Source of the DNA: Botrimarina colliarenosi
Lineage (GTDB): Bacteria > Planctomycetota > Planctomycetia > Pirellulales > Lacipirellulaceae
Direction: 5' to 3'
DNA: 64,000 nt
Assembly: GCF_007859955.1 (NCBI RefSeq)
Contig: NZ_SJPR01000006.1
Span: forward strand, 106,309 to 170,308
A program made the position numbers and the translations under genes. Under the pieces are notes generated by a model. The model was not told the origin of the DNA. It ran no database searches and was given only the letters and a program-made list of their open reading frames with translations. Each line of letters begins with the position of its first letter. The first letter of the stretch is position 1. Of this stretch, positions 50,302 through 60,290 are shown piece after piece.

Positions 50302-51573
50302 ATGCCCGATGTGCTGATTACCGGCGTTGGCGTTGTCTCGCCGATTGGCATCGGCGTTGACGCGGTGGGGGCGTCACTCCAAGCCAAGCGCTCGGGGATT
50401 CGCACCATCGACGAGCTAGCGATGGCGGAATGGATTGCCCCGTTCGGGGGGGCGGTCACCGACTTCGACGGCAAAAAATACGTCCAACCGCGGAAAAGCC
50501 TCAAAGTGATGGCCCGCGAGATCCAGCTCGCGTTCGCCGCCGGCGAAATGGCTTGGACCAACGCGGGCCTCGACGCCGCGGAGGTCGACCCCGAGCGGGT
50601 CGGCGTGGTCGGCGCCGCGGGGCTCTTGTACTGCGGGCTCGACGAGCTCGTCTCGCCGATGGCCGAGAGCCTCAACGAACGGGGCGAGGTCGACCTCAAG
50701 GAGTGGGGCAACCGCGGCATGCGGCAGCTCTTCCCCCTCTGGATGCTCAAGTACCTGCCCAACATGGCGGCGTGCCATGTCGGTATCCGCCGGCAGGCGT
50801 TCGGGCCCACCAACACGATCTCGCTCGGCGATGTCTCCAGCTTGCTGGCGATCGGCGAGGCGGCCGCCGTCATCCAGCGCGGCGCGGCCGACGTGATGCT
50901 CGCCGGGGGGACCAGCACCAAACTGGACCTCACCGACCTCGTCTTCCACGGCGGCCTCGGCCTCAGCCGTCGTGCGGGCGACCCGGCGGGCGCCTGTCGA
51001 CCGTTCGATAGGGACCGCGACGGCTTCGTCCTCGCCGAGGGCGCCGCCTACTTCGTCCTCGAGAGCCGCGAGCACGCCGAGCGCCGGGCCTTCGCCCAGC
51101 GCGGCGGGCAGGCGTGGGGCGCCGTCGAGGGCGTTTGCAACCGCTGCGAGCCCTCGATCGAAACCCGCCAGCCGACCGGCAAGGCGATCGCCGCGGCGGT
51201 CAACGGCGTCCTCGAGACGACCGGCGTCGCCCCGAGCGACCTGGCGATGGTCAAGGCCCACGGATCAAGCCGCCCCGAAACCGACGCCATGGAAGCCGCG
51301 ACGCTGGCCGAGATCGTCGGCGACGCCCCCGTGACCGCCCCGACGAGTTACGTCGGCTGCTCCGGAGCGGCGAGCGGCGCGGTCGAGCTCGCCCTGGCGC
51401 TGGTCGGCTGGCGGCAAGGCGTCGTCCCCGCGACGCTCAACTACCAGACCCCCGACCCGGCCTGCCCGGTGAACGTCGCCGGCGAGCACCGCCCCGCCAC
51501 GGGCGACGCGCTGCTGGCGCTGAACTACGCGCTCACGGGGCAAGCCGTGGCCGCTTTGATCCGGCGGGCTTGA
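50302..51573 (+). CDS. Beta-ketoacyl synthase-like protein lacking catalytic residues
   Basis: 423 residues from the ATG at 50302. KAS II fold: LITGVGVVSPIGIGVDAVGA, a conserved FGGAVTDFDGKKYVQPRKSL, MLAGGTSTKLDLT, CRPFDRDRDGFVLAEGAAYF and MVKAHGSSRPETDAMEA. The nucleophile region reads NTISLGDVSSLLAIGEA: where active enzymes have TACxxG the Cys is an Asp. The second catalytic His (GHxxGAAG) is Cys in SYVGCSGAASGAVE. Only the first His (KAHGSS) remains. So condensation is unlikely; a chain-length-factor or acyl-binding role is possible, perhaps with the divergent desaturase. Confidence 0.85.
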   Translation: MPDVLITGVGVVSPIGIGVDAVGASLQAKRSGIRTIDELAMAEWIAPFGGAVTDFDGKKYVQPRKSLKVMAREIQLAFAAGEMAWTNAGLDAAEVDPERVGVVGAAGLLYCGLDELVSPMAESLNERGEVDLKEWGNRGMRQLFPLWMLKYLPNMAACHVGIRRQAFGPTNTISLGDVSSLLAIGEAAAVIQRGAADVMLAGGTSTKLDLTDLVFHGGLGLSRRAGDPAGACRPFDRDRDGFVLAEGAAYFVLESREHAERRAFAQRGGQAWGAVEGVCNRCEPSIETRQPTGKAIAAAVNGVLETTGVAPSDLAMVKAHGSSRPETDAMEAATLAEIVGDAPVTAPTSYVGCSGAASGAVELALALVGWRQGVVPATLNYQTPDPACPVNVAGEHRPATGDALLALNYALTGQAVAALIRRA

Positions 51574-51665
51574 ACCACCGCCTTTCGTCGGCGAAGCGTC
51601 TGGTCTCCCGAATCGTTGGCGCGTCGTTAGCCTCGATCGACGAAGCACCGCTTCGCCTGCGGCGG

Positions 51666-53204
51666 CTAACGATATCGGTAAGATGCGATGACGCTTGCCA
51701 AGAACGCGAGCGCCATCGCGTTAGGCTCAGGTACCGACTCCGACTGCACCGGATCCGATACGGTCCCGTAATGGGCGGCCCAGATGTCGTAGTCGTCTTG
51801 GTCAATTTTGCCGTCGTCATTCCCGTCGGCGCCGGTCCCTGACGGGACATCGCCACCCTCCGCGTCGCGCCACACGGTGTAATCAGCCGCGTCCACGACG
51901 CCGTCGTCGTTGTAGTCGCCTGGCAGCGGGGCGGCGACGACGGAATACTCGAGAACCAGCCGCGGCCCGATGCCGGTCGTTGATTCGTTCGAAGCGATTC
52001 GAATGTAGGGCCCCGCGGCCTGACTCTTCAGCAGAAAGCCGACGTGTGAGGCCTCGCCAAGCAAAGTCTGTATCTTCGTCGGATCGAGGTCGATGTAGAT
52101 GTCGCTATCACTGGTGAACGGGCCGTACTCACGACCAAACTCCGTGAGCGAATCGCCGGGGTCCGACAGCGACGCGAGCCCGTCTCCTTCGTAACCCATC
52201 GCCTGGATGACGATTCCTGAAGAACTTGTTGTGGCGTCGAGGACCAGCTGGGCGTTGACGATTTCGGCGTTCGCCGGAATCTGGTCGAGTGGGAACTCCG
52301 TCAGCACCTCGAGAGGGGGGAAGCTCGTACCCGACCCACCATCAATGTCCAGCGTTGTCTGGTTCAAGGCGCCGAGCGGGTAATTGCTCGACGCGACCCG
52401 TTGGGCGTCGAAGGTTGGCGTAATCGTCACGGTCTCTGTTGGCGGCGTGATCCCGGACGCTTCGAGCCGAAAGTTGTCGAGTCCCGAGACAAGGCCATTC
52501 CTGGCGCCGAATCCCGCGAAGAGTGTTGAGTCATTTGAAATAACGCTCTCGTCCGAGTAACCCGACGAGAAGGAATCAACCAAGCTGCCGGGCTGGGTGA
52601 GCCCCGTCGAGCCGTGATTGTAGATCGTGACTGCCTGCCGCAGCACGTCCGCCTCACGGGTTAACGTCAAGCTCAACTCGTACCAAGTGTTGGGAGGGAG
52701 TTTGTAACCCAACTCGGTGGACAAGATGGGCCAAATCTGACCTGGTATGTGGATAAAAGCATTCACCACGTCCGTGTTGGCGGCGAAGTCGCGCTCCAAC
52801 TCGACACCGACAGAGGCGTACGTGCTCACGCTTGGTCGGCCATCAAGTGAGGAAGTCACATAAACCGAAGCCATCTCGTAAGGACTGGCGAAAACTCCGT
52901 TACCGGAAGAGGTCTTGAAATAGGTCGAGACCGTGACCGGCTCGCTCAGGTCGAAGCCGGTTTCGTTGAAAGTCAGTTCTACCTTGCTGGCCGGAGACAA
53001 CCCGCCCGAATTACCGACCCCCGCGTTCGACCCTTGCAGTACGCCAATAAATGAACCGGAATGCACGTCGAACCGGTCGAGATCGTCGAAGGTGTCGAAA
53101 TCAACCTCGATCGCGTCGACGGTCGTTGCCATGAACGTCGCGAAGATGAGCAGGCATACGGTAACAAACCGCCAGAAGCTTCTCAGAAACGTGGGCGCGC
53201 TCAT
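51666..53204 (-). CDS. Secreted dockerin and PEP-CTERM protein
   Basis: 512 residues with a signal peptide (FVTVCLLIFATFMATTVDAI). Beta-rich lectin-like N-terminal half (DRFDVHSGSFIGVLQGSNAG, WYELSLTLTREADVLRQAVT), a middle with DIDLDPTKIQTLL-type sequence and IRIASNESTTGIGPRLVLEY, a dockerin-like repeat (GDYNDDGVVDAADYTVWRDA and GNDDGKIDQDDYDIWAAHYG) and a C-terminal sorting signal (VPEPNAMALAFLASVIASYR). Surface-anchored by an exosortase system elsewhere in the genome. Target unknown. Confidence 0.85.
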   Translation of the reverse strand: MSAPTFLRSFWRFVTVCLLIFATFMATTVDAIEVDFDTFDDLDRFDVHSGSFIGVLQGSNAGVGNSGGLSPASKVELTFNETGFDLSEPVTVSTYFKTSSGNGVFASPYEMASVYVTSSLDGRPSVSTYASVGVELERDFAANTDVVNAFIHIPGQIWPILSTELGYKLPPNTWYELSLTLTREADVLRQAVTIYNHGSTGLTQPGSLVDSFSSGYSDESVISNDSTLFAGFGARNGLVSGLDNFRLEASGITPPTETVTITPTFDAQRVASSNYPLGALNQTTLDIDGGSGTSFPPLEVLTEFPLDQIPANAEIVNAQLVLDATTSSSGIVIQAMGYEGDGLASLSDPGDSLTEFGREYGPFTSDSDIYIDLDPTKIQTLLGEASHVGFLLKSQAAGPYIRIASNESTTGIGPRLVLEYSVVAAPLPGDYNDDGVVDAADYTVWRDAEGGDVPSGTGADGNDDGKIDQDDYDIWAAHYGTVSDPVQSESVPEPNAMALAFLASVIASYRYR

Positions 53205-53589
53205 TGCTGCAATTCCAGAATCGCGAAATGACGGAAGGGCAAGCTAGTTCCTCACCTGAATCGACGAGCATAGTTATCGCCGCAGGAGGAAACAACTCCG
53301 AGCACGTTCAGCAGTGGCGGAGGCCGCGGTAAGCCTCTTCGCAGCGCTGTAACCATCCGCTTGAGTAAAATCGCCCTGCCGCTTTTGCTGCACCAGCGCT
53401 ATCGCTCATCAAGGCTTCCGGTCCGTGATCTAGCCGACGAATTGGCCGCACACCCTTCGGGCAGCGGCGGATGGAGAGAATCCGCCGACGCCGCCAGCTG
53501 ATGGGACGAGCGAACTACCGACGTCGCGGCTCGCCCGGACGAGATCGTCCAGGAAACCGGCTCGGAAGAAACTGAGTAGCGTGCTGGGT
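53205..53589. other. Intergenic region, nothing recognised
   Basis: 385 bp. An open stretch on the plus strand (about 53362-53480, LSKIALPLLLHQRYRSSRLP) matches no family and has no start signal. No repeat copy of families A-D. Confidence 0.5.
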
Positions 53590-54144
53590 TTAGATGTCAT
53601 CCGGACGCGGCGGCGGGACGTAGGTCGGGCGGTCGCCGCGGCCCGCTGGTTCAGGATCGACGGTTGAGCCTGGCGTTACGCCCGGTCCACCGGTGCTGGG
53701 CCCGCCGGTTGTCGGTCCGCCGACCGAGAGAGAGGTGATTGACAATCGAGCGGCGTTTTCGGCGACGAGCACATGCCGTCGGCGCACCACCGGGTCGCCG
53801 AGCCGGGCGAGCAGGTTCTTTGACGAGTTCTCGGCGGCGCTGCCTCCGCGTCCGAAGCGGTACTCGAGCGTGACGCCGCCGGTCGTGTCGAAGAGCTCGT
53901 CGTGCTCGACGTAGCCGCCGACGAAGCACTGGTCGGCGAGGCGGGCCTCGACACGGCCTCGGACGCCGGCCGTGTCGTCGATGGCGCAATGGAACAGGCC
54001 GTAGACGCCGACGAACGATTTGAGCTGCCACCAGTCGTTGCCGGTGAGCAGGGCGCCAACCTCGCCGTCGATCGTCGCTAGCGAACGATTGAGGGTGTCG
54101 GCATTCGATTGTTTGTCCGCGGGACGCGGCGCCCGCACGACCAA
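53590..54144 (-). CDS. Beta-barrel-like protein fragment
   Basis: About 184 residues, from a TTG at 54144; no signal peptide, so the true N-terminus may be lost. DDTAGVRGRVEARLADQCFV and GGYVEHDELFDTTGGVTLEY then RFG resemble the C-terminal strands of an outer-membrane barrel, followed by a Gly/Pro-rich tail with SVGGPTTGGPSTGGPG. It may be a 5'-truncated gene. Downstream of the 54264 gene, after its terminator. Confidence 0.4.
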   Translation of the reverse strand: MVVRAPRPADKQSNADTLNRSLATIDGEVGALLTGNDWWQLKSFVGVYGLFHCAIDDTAGVRGRVEARLADQCFVGGYVEHDELFDTTGGVTLEYRFGRGGSAAENSSKNLLARLGDPVVRRRHVLVAENAARLSITSLSVGGPTTGGPSTGGPGVTPGSTVDPEPAGRGDRPTYVPPPRPDDI

Positions 54145-54180
54145 GCGGCGGCGTCCGGTTGTTCCGGCCTGGACGCGTGA

Positions 54181-54218
54181 AAGAAAAGGCCGCCCGTCCC
54201 CGAAGGAACGGACGGCCC
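54181..54218 (-). terminator. Rho-independent terminator of the 54264 gene
   Basis: On the minus strand GGCCGTCCGT-TCCTTCGGGG-ACGGGCGGCC, then TTTTCTTT. Nine of ten stem positions pair. Confidence 0.8.
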
Positions 54219-54263
54219 TCTCAACAAGGGGGGACCCTTTCTATTTCAGACCTCGCCAGCGGC

Positions 54264-54617
54264 TCACCAAGGAGCGCGGACGTGGTAGACGCCAAACTGC
54301 GTCGTGTCTTGCGGCCAGATCGGCTCGGGCTGGTAGGGCCCGCCCGACACGCCCATGCCCGGGAAGTTGCGGCCGAACTGGTGATCGATCCGGCTCAGGC
54401 GGCTGCTGCCCACGCCCCAGCCGTACTGCGTCTGCAGGTTGGCGGTCGGCGGCACCACGAGGGCGACCGGCTGGCCAAACTGCTGGTGCGCGTAGTTGGC
54501 GTTCCAGTTGTAGTTGGTGGCCCGGTACAGCGGCCACATGACGGGCCCACCCGCGTCGGCGAGTCCGGCGGTCAGGCCGACGATCGCCATCGCGGCGACA
54601 AGCAATCGAGAACGCAT
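54264..54617 (-). CDS. Small secreted protein, Asn/Tyr/Trp-rich
   Basis: 117 residues from the ATG at 54617 (signal peptide RSRLLVAAMAIVGLTAGLAD). Mature part rich in Tyr, Trp, Asn, Gln and Gly (MWPLYRATNYNWNANYAHQQ, SSRLSRIDHQFGRNFPGMGV). No named family. Shares style with the next gene (54717). Confidence 0.65.
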   Translation of the reverse strand: MRSRLLVAAMAIVGLTAGLADAGGPVMWPLYRATNYNWNANYAHQQFGQPVALVVPPTANLQTQYGWGVGSSRLSRIDHQFGRNFPGMGVSGGPYQPEPIWPQDTTQFGVYHVRAPW

Positions 54618-54716
54618 GGCGGGACTCGCTTCTAACAGGAACAAAGTGAGGACGGAGTGCGGGACGCTAGCGTCAACCCGGCCGGCGTCGTTCGACCCAG
54701 CCGGCGCCGGTGCGGC

Positions 54717-55166
54717 TCAGTAGTCGAACGCCTGCATCTGATCGAGGTGGTCGAAGAAGTTGGCGCCGTGGAGCCAGCCGACCTTGGTGTCGTCGTACAG
54801 GCCGAAGTTGATGGCTTGCAGCAAGCCGCCGCCGGTGCCGTAGCGGACCTTCGTGCGGGTCCAGCCGGCGCCCGGATTGTGGGTCCAGTACGAGCGATGA
54901 TGCTTGTACATCATCTCGTGGGGCATGAACGGTTGGTACGTCGTGTAGGTGTGCCCCATCGCCGCCGGCACGGGGCGCGGCGAGATATACATCTGGGCCG
55001 CCGCGCCGCTGGGCTGCGGTCCGACGTAGTAGTTGTAGAACAGGTCGTTGGGACGCTGGCGGCTGATCGGGCGGCGGCCGTTCCAGCCGTTGTCGGCTTG
55101 TACAGCGGTAGCCGTCAGCCCCAGGGCGACGGTCGCCAGCACGGCGACAGTGAATGAACGCGACAT
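54717..55166 (-). CDS. Small secreted protein, Tyr/His-rich
   Basis: 149 residues from the ATG at 55166 (signal peptide RSFTVAVLATVALGLTATAV). Mature part with NDLFYNYYVGPQPSGAAAQM, MMYKHHRSYWTHNPGAGWTR and WLHGANFFDHLDQMQAFDY. Unknown family; similar small secreted proteins occur in planctomycetes. Upstream of 54264 on the same strand. Confidence 0.65.
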   Translation of the reverse strand: MSRSFTVAVLATVALGLTATAVQADNGWNGRRPISRQRPNDLFYNYYVGPQPSGAAAQMYISPRPVPAAMGHTYTTYQPFMPHEMMYKHHRSYWTHNPGAGWTRTKVRYGTGGGLLQAINFGLYDDTKVGWLHGANFFDHLDQMQAFDY

Positions 55167-55404
55167 CGGAAGCCTCCTTGCTCCGTGGTATTCCCCAGTG
55201 GGCCCGGGAGGCCCCCCTCGCATCGCTGCGGTAGCCAGGCTCCGCCCGACTAACCCCAACGATCGGTCCAGCAGGCGCAGAGCGGGGAGAGTTTCCGGCG
55301 GAGCCCGCAAAGCCGTCACGACCGGCCCCAGAGGAACCGCGAACCGGCAGGGTTTGCCCAACCGGCACGCTCAGCGAGCGGCGCCGAAGCCAGCGGCAGA
55401 AACA

Positions 55405-55480
55405 GCGAGCCGGGAGACGTCAGTCCCCGGAGTGTCCCTGGTACCCGTTGCACTCCGGGGACTGACGTCTGCCGGCTCGC
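55405..55480. repeat. Nested palindrome, family B copy 3
   Basis: 30-bp arms (55405-55434, 55451-55480) matching at 29 of 30. The inner hairpin is CCGGG-AGACGTCAGTC-CCCGG; in copies 1 and 2 the same stem is CCCCC/GGGGG, so both sides changed together. It lies in the 442-bp gap 55167-55608; nothing else is seen there. Confidence 0.85.
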
Positions 55481-55608
55481 GATCAATCGGCTTGGGACCA
55501 GCCTGCTGCTTGTTAGTCGTCGGTTTTGTAGCAAGATGGGGACGCGGGCGACGAATTACCGCAACACCTCGCCACTAGGTTCCCCAAGATTAGGCTCCCC
55601 AAGGTTCG

Positions 55609-56403
55609 ATGATCCGCGTCGACAGTGTCTGGCATCACTACGGAATCCGCCCCGTCTTGAAGGACGTTTCTTTCACGGTCGAGACCGGGGAACTCGTCGT
55701 CATCCTCGGGCCCAATGGCACGGGCAAATCGACGCTACTGGGCTGCCTTGGCGGCATCCTCTCGCCGATTCGCGGCAGCATCGCTTTTCATGGCGTGAAC
55801 CGGCGCGAGAGCGTCGAGGGCGAGCGAGAGATCCGCAAGCGCGTAGCGTATTTGCCAGACGACGCTTGGATGCCGCGCGACGTGACCGGCCGCGAGTATC
55901 TCATCGCCATCGGGCGGCTGTACGGAGTCGATGACTTCCGCGCTTTCGAGCATGTCAACCGACTGCTCGCGTTGTTTCATCTGGGCACCAAACAAGACGC
56001 CCTTATCGGCGGCTATTCAACAGGCCAGCGAAAGAAACTGGCGTTGGCGGGGACGCTCATCGCAGAGACGCCTTACTTGCTGCTCGACGAGCCTTTTTCT
56101 GGAGGCCTCGATCCCGCGGGCATTCAGGCCGTCAAGAAAGTGCTCAAGAAGCTCGCCGACGATCAGGGGATCACCGTCGTGATCACAACGCCCGTTCCCG
56201 AGATTATCGAGGAGCTTGCCGACCGGGTGGTCGTCCTGCGAGACGGAAGCGTTGTCGCTTACGAAACGCCCGCCGGAATCAAGCAGCTGGCGGGGGAATC
56301 GCGATTAGACGACGCTCTCACACGGCTCATGTACCCTGAAACAATGGATGGAATCGATCAGTACATGCGTGACGAGCATTCTGAGCAGGGGGAATCGCGA
56401 TGA
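55609..56403 (+). CDS. ABC transporter ATPase
   Basis: 264 residues. Walker A GPNGTGKST, signature GYSTGQRKKLALAG, Walker B YLLLDEPFSGGLDP. Export-type (ABC-2/CcmA-like) arrangement with TGREYLIAIGRLYGVDDFRA. Its stop overlaps the start of the following membrane protein by 4 nt (56400-56403), so that protein is the likely membrane partner. Substrate unknown. Confidence 0.85.
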   Translation: MIRVDSVWHHYGIRPVLKDVSFTVETGELVVILGPNGTGKSTLLGCLGGILSPIRGSIAFHGVNRRESVEGEREIRKRVAYLPDDAWMPRDVTGREYLIAIGRLYGVDDFRAFEHVNRLLALFHLGTKQDALIGGYSTGQRKKLALAGTLIAETPYLLLDEPFSGGLDPAGIQAVKKVLKKLADDQGITVVITTPVPEIIEELADRVVVLRDGSVVAYETPAGIKQLAGESRLDDALTRLMYPETMDGIDQYMRDEHSEQGESR

Positions 56404-57653
56404 TCTCCCGCGACGAACTCCGCACAGCGCTGATCGGCAGTGCCGCTGCTCTCTTTTTGAATGGAATCAGCTGGATCGTTTGGCTTACGTCTGGCGATTC
56501 TGATTCCGGATTCGATGTGTTCAGCATGCTAAGCCTGCTGGTTGTCGGAGCTGGCATGGCATTGCTGCGTCTGCTCCGCAAGCATCCGGTCATCAACGTC
56601 CGCTACGGACAGTGGCTGCAGGGCGCCCCGTGGCGATGGCCCGAGCGATTGCCTTTCGGGCGCCCGGAGCCCGGCATAGCGGATGCCTTGGTCCTAATTC
56701 TTTTCGTGGCTCTCAGTTCTATTAACCTGACGACCAGTTTGCTGATGGCTGCTGCCGCGTACTCGGCGACCTATTTCCTGCTGAGCACCGCGACCGCGTT
56801 GCGCCATCGTGAGCCGCTCTTGCTCGGAGCGATCGTGGTGCTAGCCGGACTAGCGATTGCAGGTTCGGCCGGCTGGTCGAGACCGACCTTATGGCCATTC
56901 CTCATGGCGTTGTTCGCCGGTTTGCTTATCAGCATCGTCTCGCTCAAGCGACTGCTGACGCGTTTTGACACGCTCGATCTTTCGTTTTCGCCGATGAAGC
57001 GGGTCGCTACCTCGGACCCCGCCGCCCGGACGGCGGGGTCACCCCTACGGGAACTGCTGGTGACGCCGCCGACCTCGCCACCCCTCTTCGGCTGGTGGGC
57101 GCCGAGTGTCACGGTGCTCTGGCTCTTCGCCTGTGCTCAGTACGCTTGCCAGGGGTGGATGGCGTGGGCCGACCGAACCGACTTCGGTTCGTTGGTTCTG
57201 GATGGCGACGCCGAGTCCATGTTTCAGATCTTCGTCTATTTGGCGATGCGCCCCGAAGTAAGTGACCCTGCGGCTGGGACGTTCAACCCGCTGCTATTCG
57301 GGCTGACCGTCGGGTTCTTTGTCCTACTAGTTGTCGTCGGATGGACACTTTTCCGTCGGGTCCACCAACACTGGCCACCAATGAACCCGCTCGGCCGAAT
57401 CGCGACGGGGCGGCTGATCCTGCCGGGCTACGATTACGTCTTTGTCGGCGCTCTCACCGCATTGGTAACCTATTTCGCCATTGCCGGGATGCTCATCTAC
57501 GCCCCGCTTGGCCTCCTAGCCGGTGGGATCGCGTTGACGGTCGCCTTGCAAGTGTTCTGCCGATTGACGCCGAGCCAAGCCGTGTGGAGTCACACTGGGC
57601 GCCATCGGATCCTCTGCTTACCAAGCCGTCCCGTCCGGCAGACCCGTTCTTGA
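56400..57653 (+). CDS. Multi-pass membrane protein, partner of the ABC ATPase
   Basis: 417 residues with about ten membrane helices (for example [45 protein letters not shown] in a loop, and [20 protein letters not shown]). No named domain; its position and coupling suggest it is the permease-like half of the exporter. The C-terminus ([16 protein letters not shown]) is short and hydrophilic. Confidence 0.7.
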   Translation: MISRDELRTALIGSAAALFLNGISWIVWLTSGDSDSGFDVFSMLSLLVVGAGMALLRLLRKHPVINVRYGQWLQGAPWRWPERLPFGRPEPGIADALVLILFVALSSINLTTSLLMAAAAYSATYFLLSTATALRHREPLLLGAIVVLAGLAIAGSAGWSRPTLWPFLMALFAGLLISIVSLKRLLTRFDTLDLSFSPMKRVATSDPAARTAGSPLRELLVTPPTSPPLFGWWAPSVTVLWLFACAQYACQGWMAWADRTDFGSLVLDGDAESMFQIFVYLAMRPEVSDPAAGTFNPLLFGLTVGFFVLLVVVGWTLFRRVHQHWPPMNPLGRIATGRLILPGYDYVFVGALTALVTYFAIAGMLIYAPLGLLAGGIALTVALQVFCRLTPSQAVWSHTGRHRILCLPSRPVRQTRS

Positions 57654-57802
57654 GTCTCTCGATTGGCGATCGGGCGCCTACCGAGCCGAAATCTCAAGTC
57701 AGGGCGTCAAGCTCCCGCCCCCCTCCGCTCGCGGCCCGTTTCGGGCAGAATCTGGGGTTCCCCCACCGAGTCCCACGCCACGAAACGATCACCCCCTCTC
57801 CG

Positions 57803-59794
57803 ATGGCCCCGACCTCCCGCCGCAGCGACGCCACCAAGATGGCGGCCGCCCAGAAAGAGATCTCCGTCAGCGAGTTCTTCTCAAAAAACCGCCATTTGCT
57901 GGGGTTCGACAACCCCCGCAAGGCGCTGCTGACCACCGTCAAAGAGGCGGTGGACAACTCCCTCGACGCCTGCGAAGAGGCCGGCATCCTGCCGGAAATC
58001 TGGGTCCACATCGAGCCGACCTCGCCCGGCAAGTACAAGGTCGGCATCCAAGACAACGGCCCCGGCATCCTCAAGAAGCAGATCCCGCTGATCTTCGGCA
58101 AGCTGCTCTACGGCTCCAAGTTCCACCGCCTCCGTCAGAGCCGCGGCCAGCAGGGCATCGGCATCTCGGCCGCCGGCATGTACGGCGTCCAGACCACCGG
58201 CAAGCCGGTCAAGATCGTCTCGAAGGTCTCCGTGCGCAAGCCGGCCCACTACTACGAGATCCAGATCGACACCAAGCGGAACCTCCCCAAGATCCTCAAC
58301 GGCAAGGGCGATGGCGTCGACATCCCGCCCGGCGAGAAGGGCGTCAAGTACATCGAACAGCACGGCATCGAGTGGGTGCCCCAGGACCACGGCACCCGCG
58401 TCACCATCGAGCTCGAGGCGAAGTACGTCCGCGGCCGCGGCTCGGTCGACGAGTACCTCGAGCAGACCGCGATCGCCAACCCGCACATCACGCTCCACTA
58501 CATCGACGCGGAAGACTACCAGTACGACTACCTCCGCTCGGCCGAGCAGTTGCCGCCCGAGGCGAAGGAGATCAAGCCGCACCCGTACGGCGTCGAGATC
58601 GGCCGGCTAGCCACTATGCTCGAGGAAGGCGACGCCTCGAGCGTTAGCGAGTTCTTCCGCACCAAGTTCAGCCGCGTCACGCCGGCGATCGCCAAGAAGC
58701 TGTGCGAGACGGCGAAGGTCAGCTCCCGCACCAACACGCACAAGCTCGAACGGCCGCAGATCGAGAAGCTCTACGACGCCATCCAGTCGACCCGCATCTC
58801 GCCCCCCGCGACCGACTGCATCTGCCCGATCGGCGAGGACCTCATCCTCCGCGGGCTCCACCATGTCGTGCCGGCCGAGTTCTACGCCGCCGCCACACGC
58901 CCGCCGGCCGTCTACCGCGGCAACCCCTTCGTCGTTGAGGTCGGCCTCGCCTACGGCGGCACGGCGCCGACACAGAACGTCACCGCCGACCTGCTGCTCG
59001 AGCTGCTCGAAGAGACCGACACCCGCACTGTTCGGCAGTTCCTCATCAACACGTTCAACGGCCTCGGCGCCGACGCGGCCGACCGGATCGTGAAGGAGTC
59101 GGGCCTCAAGACGCGGCAGACCCCCGGCAAACTCAAGCCGAAGGAACGCGAGAAGCTGTTCCATGCGATGAAAAACGTCAACGTCGCCGAGGGGCAGCAG
59201 ATGGACATCCTGCGATTCGCCAACCGCGTGCCGCTACAGTTCCAACAGGCGGCCTGCGCCGTCACCCAGACGGTGACCAGCACCAACTGGCGCGGCTACG
59301 GCCTCAGCCAGAGCCGCGGCGCCTTACCAAAGGGGCCCGTGCGCCTCATGGTGCACATCGCCAGCGTCTGGGTCCCCTTTACCAGCGAGTCAAAGGAGGC
59401 GATCGCCGCCTACCCAGAGATCCAGAAGGAGATCCGTCTCGGCCTTCAGTCGGTCGGCCGCAAGCTCGGCATGTTCCTCCGCCGTCGGCAGAAGGCGAAG
59501 CAGCAGACCGACCGTCGCGAGGTCTTCATGCGTTATCTCAAGGAGGTGGCCGGTGCGGTCAGCGTGATCAACGCCGCCGAGCAGCGTGAGCTGTACGACC
59601 AGCTGATCACCGTCGCCAAGAAGCACACGGCTGACGCCGACGTGAAGATGGACGACCGCGGCAAGAAGATTGTCGACGACCCAACGCAGCTTGACCTGGG
59701 CGAGAACGTACTGATCGTCGATCCGGCCCACCATCAAGCCGCGATCAACCGCGTCATCACGGCCCCCGAAGCGGCCGAAGAAACCTCGGCGTAA
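57803..59794 (+). CDS. top6B: DNA topoisomerase VI subunit B
   Basis: 663 residues from the ATG at 57803 (a second ATG at 57839 precedes [20 protein letters not shown]). GHKL ATPase: [55 protein letters not shown]. Then a helix-two-turn-helix ([20 protein letters not shown]) and the transducer domain ([32 protein letters not shown]). It binds and closes on DNA and powers strand passage by the A subunit. The A subunit gene, normally adjacent, is not in the window. Confidence 0.93.
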   Translation: MAPTSRRSDATKMAAAQKEISVSEFFSKNRHLLGFDNPRKALLTTVKEAVDNSLDACEEAGILPEIWVHIEPTSPGKYKVGIQDNGPGILKKQIPLIFGKLLYGSKFHRLRQSRGQQGIGISAAGMYGVQTTGKPVKIVSKVSVRKPAHYYEIQIDTKRNLPKILNGKGDGVDIPPGEKGVKYIEQHGIEWVPQDHGTRVTIELEAKYVRGRGSVDEYLEQTAIANPHITLHYIDAEDYQYDYLRSAEQLPPEAKEIKPHPYGVEIGRLATMLEEGDASSVSEFFRTKFSRVTPAIAKKLCETAKVSSRTNTHKLERPQIEKLYDAIQSTRISPPATDCICPIGEDLILRGLHHVVPAEFYAAATRPPAVYRGNPFVVEVGLAYGGTAPTQNVTADLLLELLEETDTRTVRQFLINTFNGLGADAADRIVKESGLKTRQTPGKLKPKEREKLFHAMKNVNVAEGQQMDILRFANRVPLQFQQAACAVTQTVTSTNWRGYGLSQSRGALPKGPVRLMVHIASVWVPFTSESKEAIAAYPEIQKEIRLGLQSVGRKLGMFLRRRQKAKQQTDRREVFMRYLKEVAGAVSVINAAEQRELYDQLITVAKKHTADADVKMDDRGKKIVDDPTQLDLGENVLIVDPAHHQAAINRVITAPEAAEETSA

Positions 59795-59808
59795 GCAACC
59801 CACCGGCC

Positions 59809-59828
59809 AAATCGCTTAGCGATTTTTT
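59809..59828 (+). terminator. Terminator of top6B
   Basis: AAATCGC-TTA-GCGATTT followed by TTT; 7-bp stem 14 bp after the top6B stop. Short but with a proper T-run. Confidence 0.65.
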
Positions 59829-60035
59829 GGACCCGAACCCCCGAACGGGGCGCCAGTTGGTTCCAACAATCCGGTTTCGCGCAGGTGGCCAGAAGTAGGG
59901 TTGAACCTTGGCGGGCGCGAAGGGCACGACGAGCGGGGGCCGTAGTGTCAAGAATGCCCTGCCATCTGCGGTTGCGGGCCTCCGAAGTCGGTATACTGGT
60001 GACAGGAGAGACCTTCACCCCACGGAGCCATTCCG

Positions 60036-60290
60036 ATGGTGCAGATTACAATCGACAAGGCGATGCGGGAGAAGCTGTTCGCCACGGGCGAGGTCGTCGT
60101 CCTCGTTGACGAGTCGGGCCAGGTCCTCGGTCGGGTGCTTCCCGAGGCGCCCTCCTCAGCCGGTCCGCCGGCGGACTGGGTCCCGATTACGCCCGTTCCT
60201 AGTGAAGAAGAGCTCAAGCGGCTGTCCGAGTACGACGGCCCCGGGATATCGACCGACGAACTCCTGGCGCGGCTAAGGGACAAGAAATGA
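60036..60290 (+). CDS. Antitoxin-like small protein
   Basis: 84 residues. MVQITIDKAMREKLFATGEV then VVLVDESGQVLGRVLPE forms the conserved beta part of a planctomycete antitoxin-like family; the C-terminal tail (VPSEEELKRLSEYDGPGIST) would wrap the toxin. GGAG 9 nt before the ATG, and a possible -10 TATACT at 59992-59997. Overlaps the toxin gene by 4 nt. Confidence 0.65.
   Translation: MVQITIDKAMREKLFATGEVVVLVDESGQVLGRVLPEAPSSAGPPADWVPITPVPSEEELKRLSEYDGPGISTDELLARLRDKK

Noticed and set aside
53341..53560. Possible small gene LSKIALPLLLHQRYRSS...
   Set aside because: No start codon context, no match to a family, and it contains an in-frame stop soon after.
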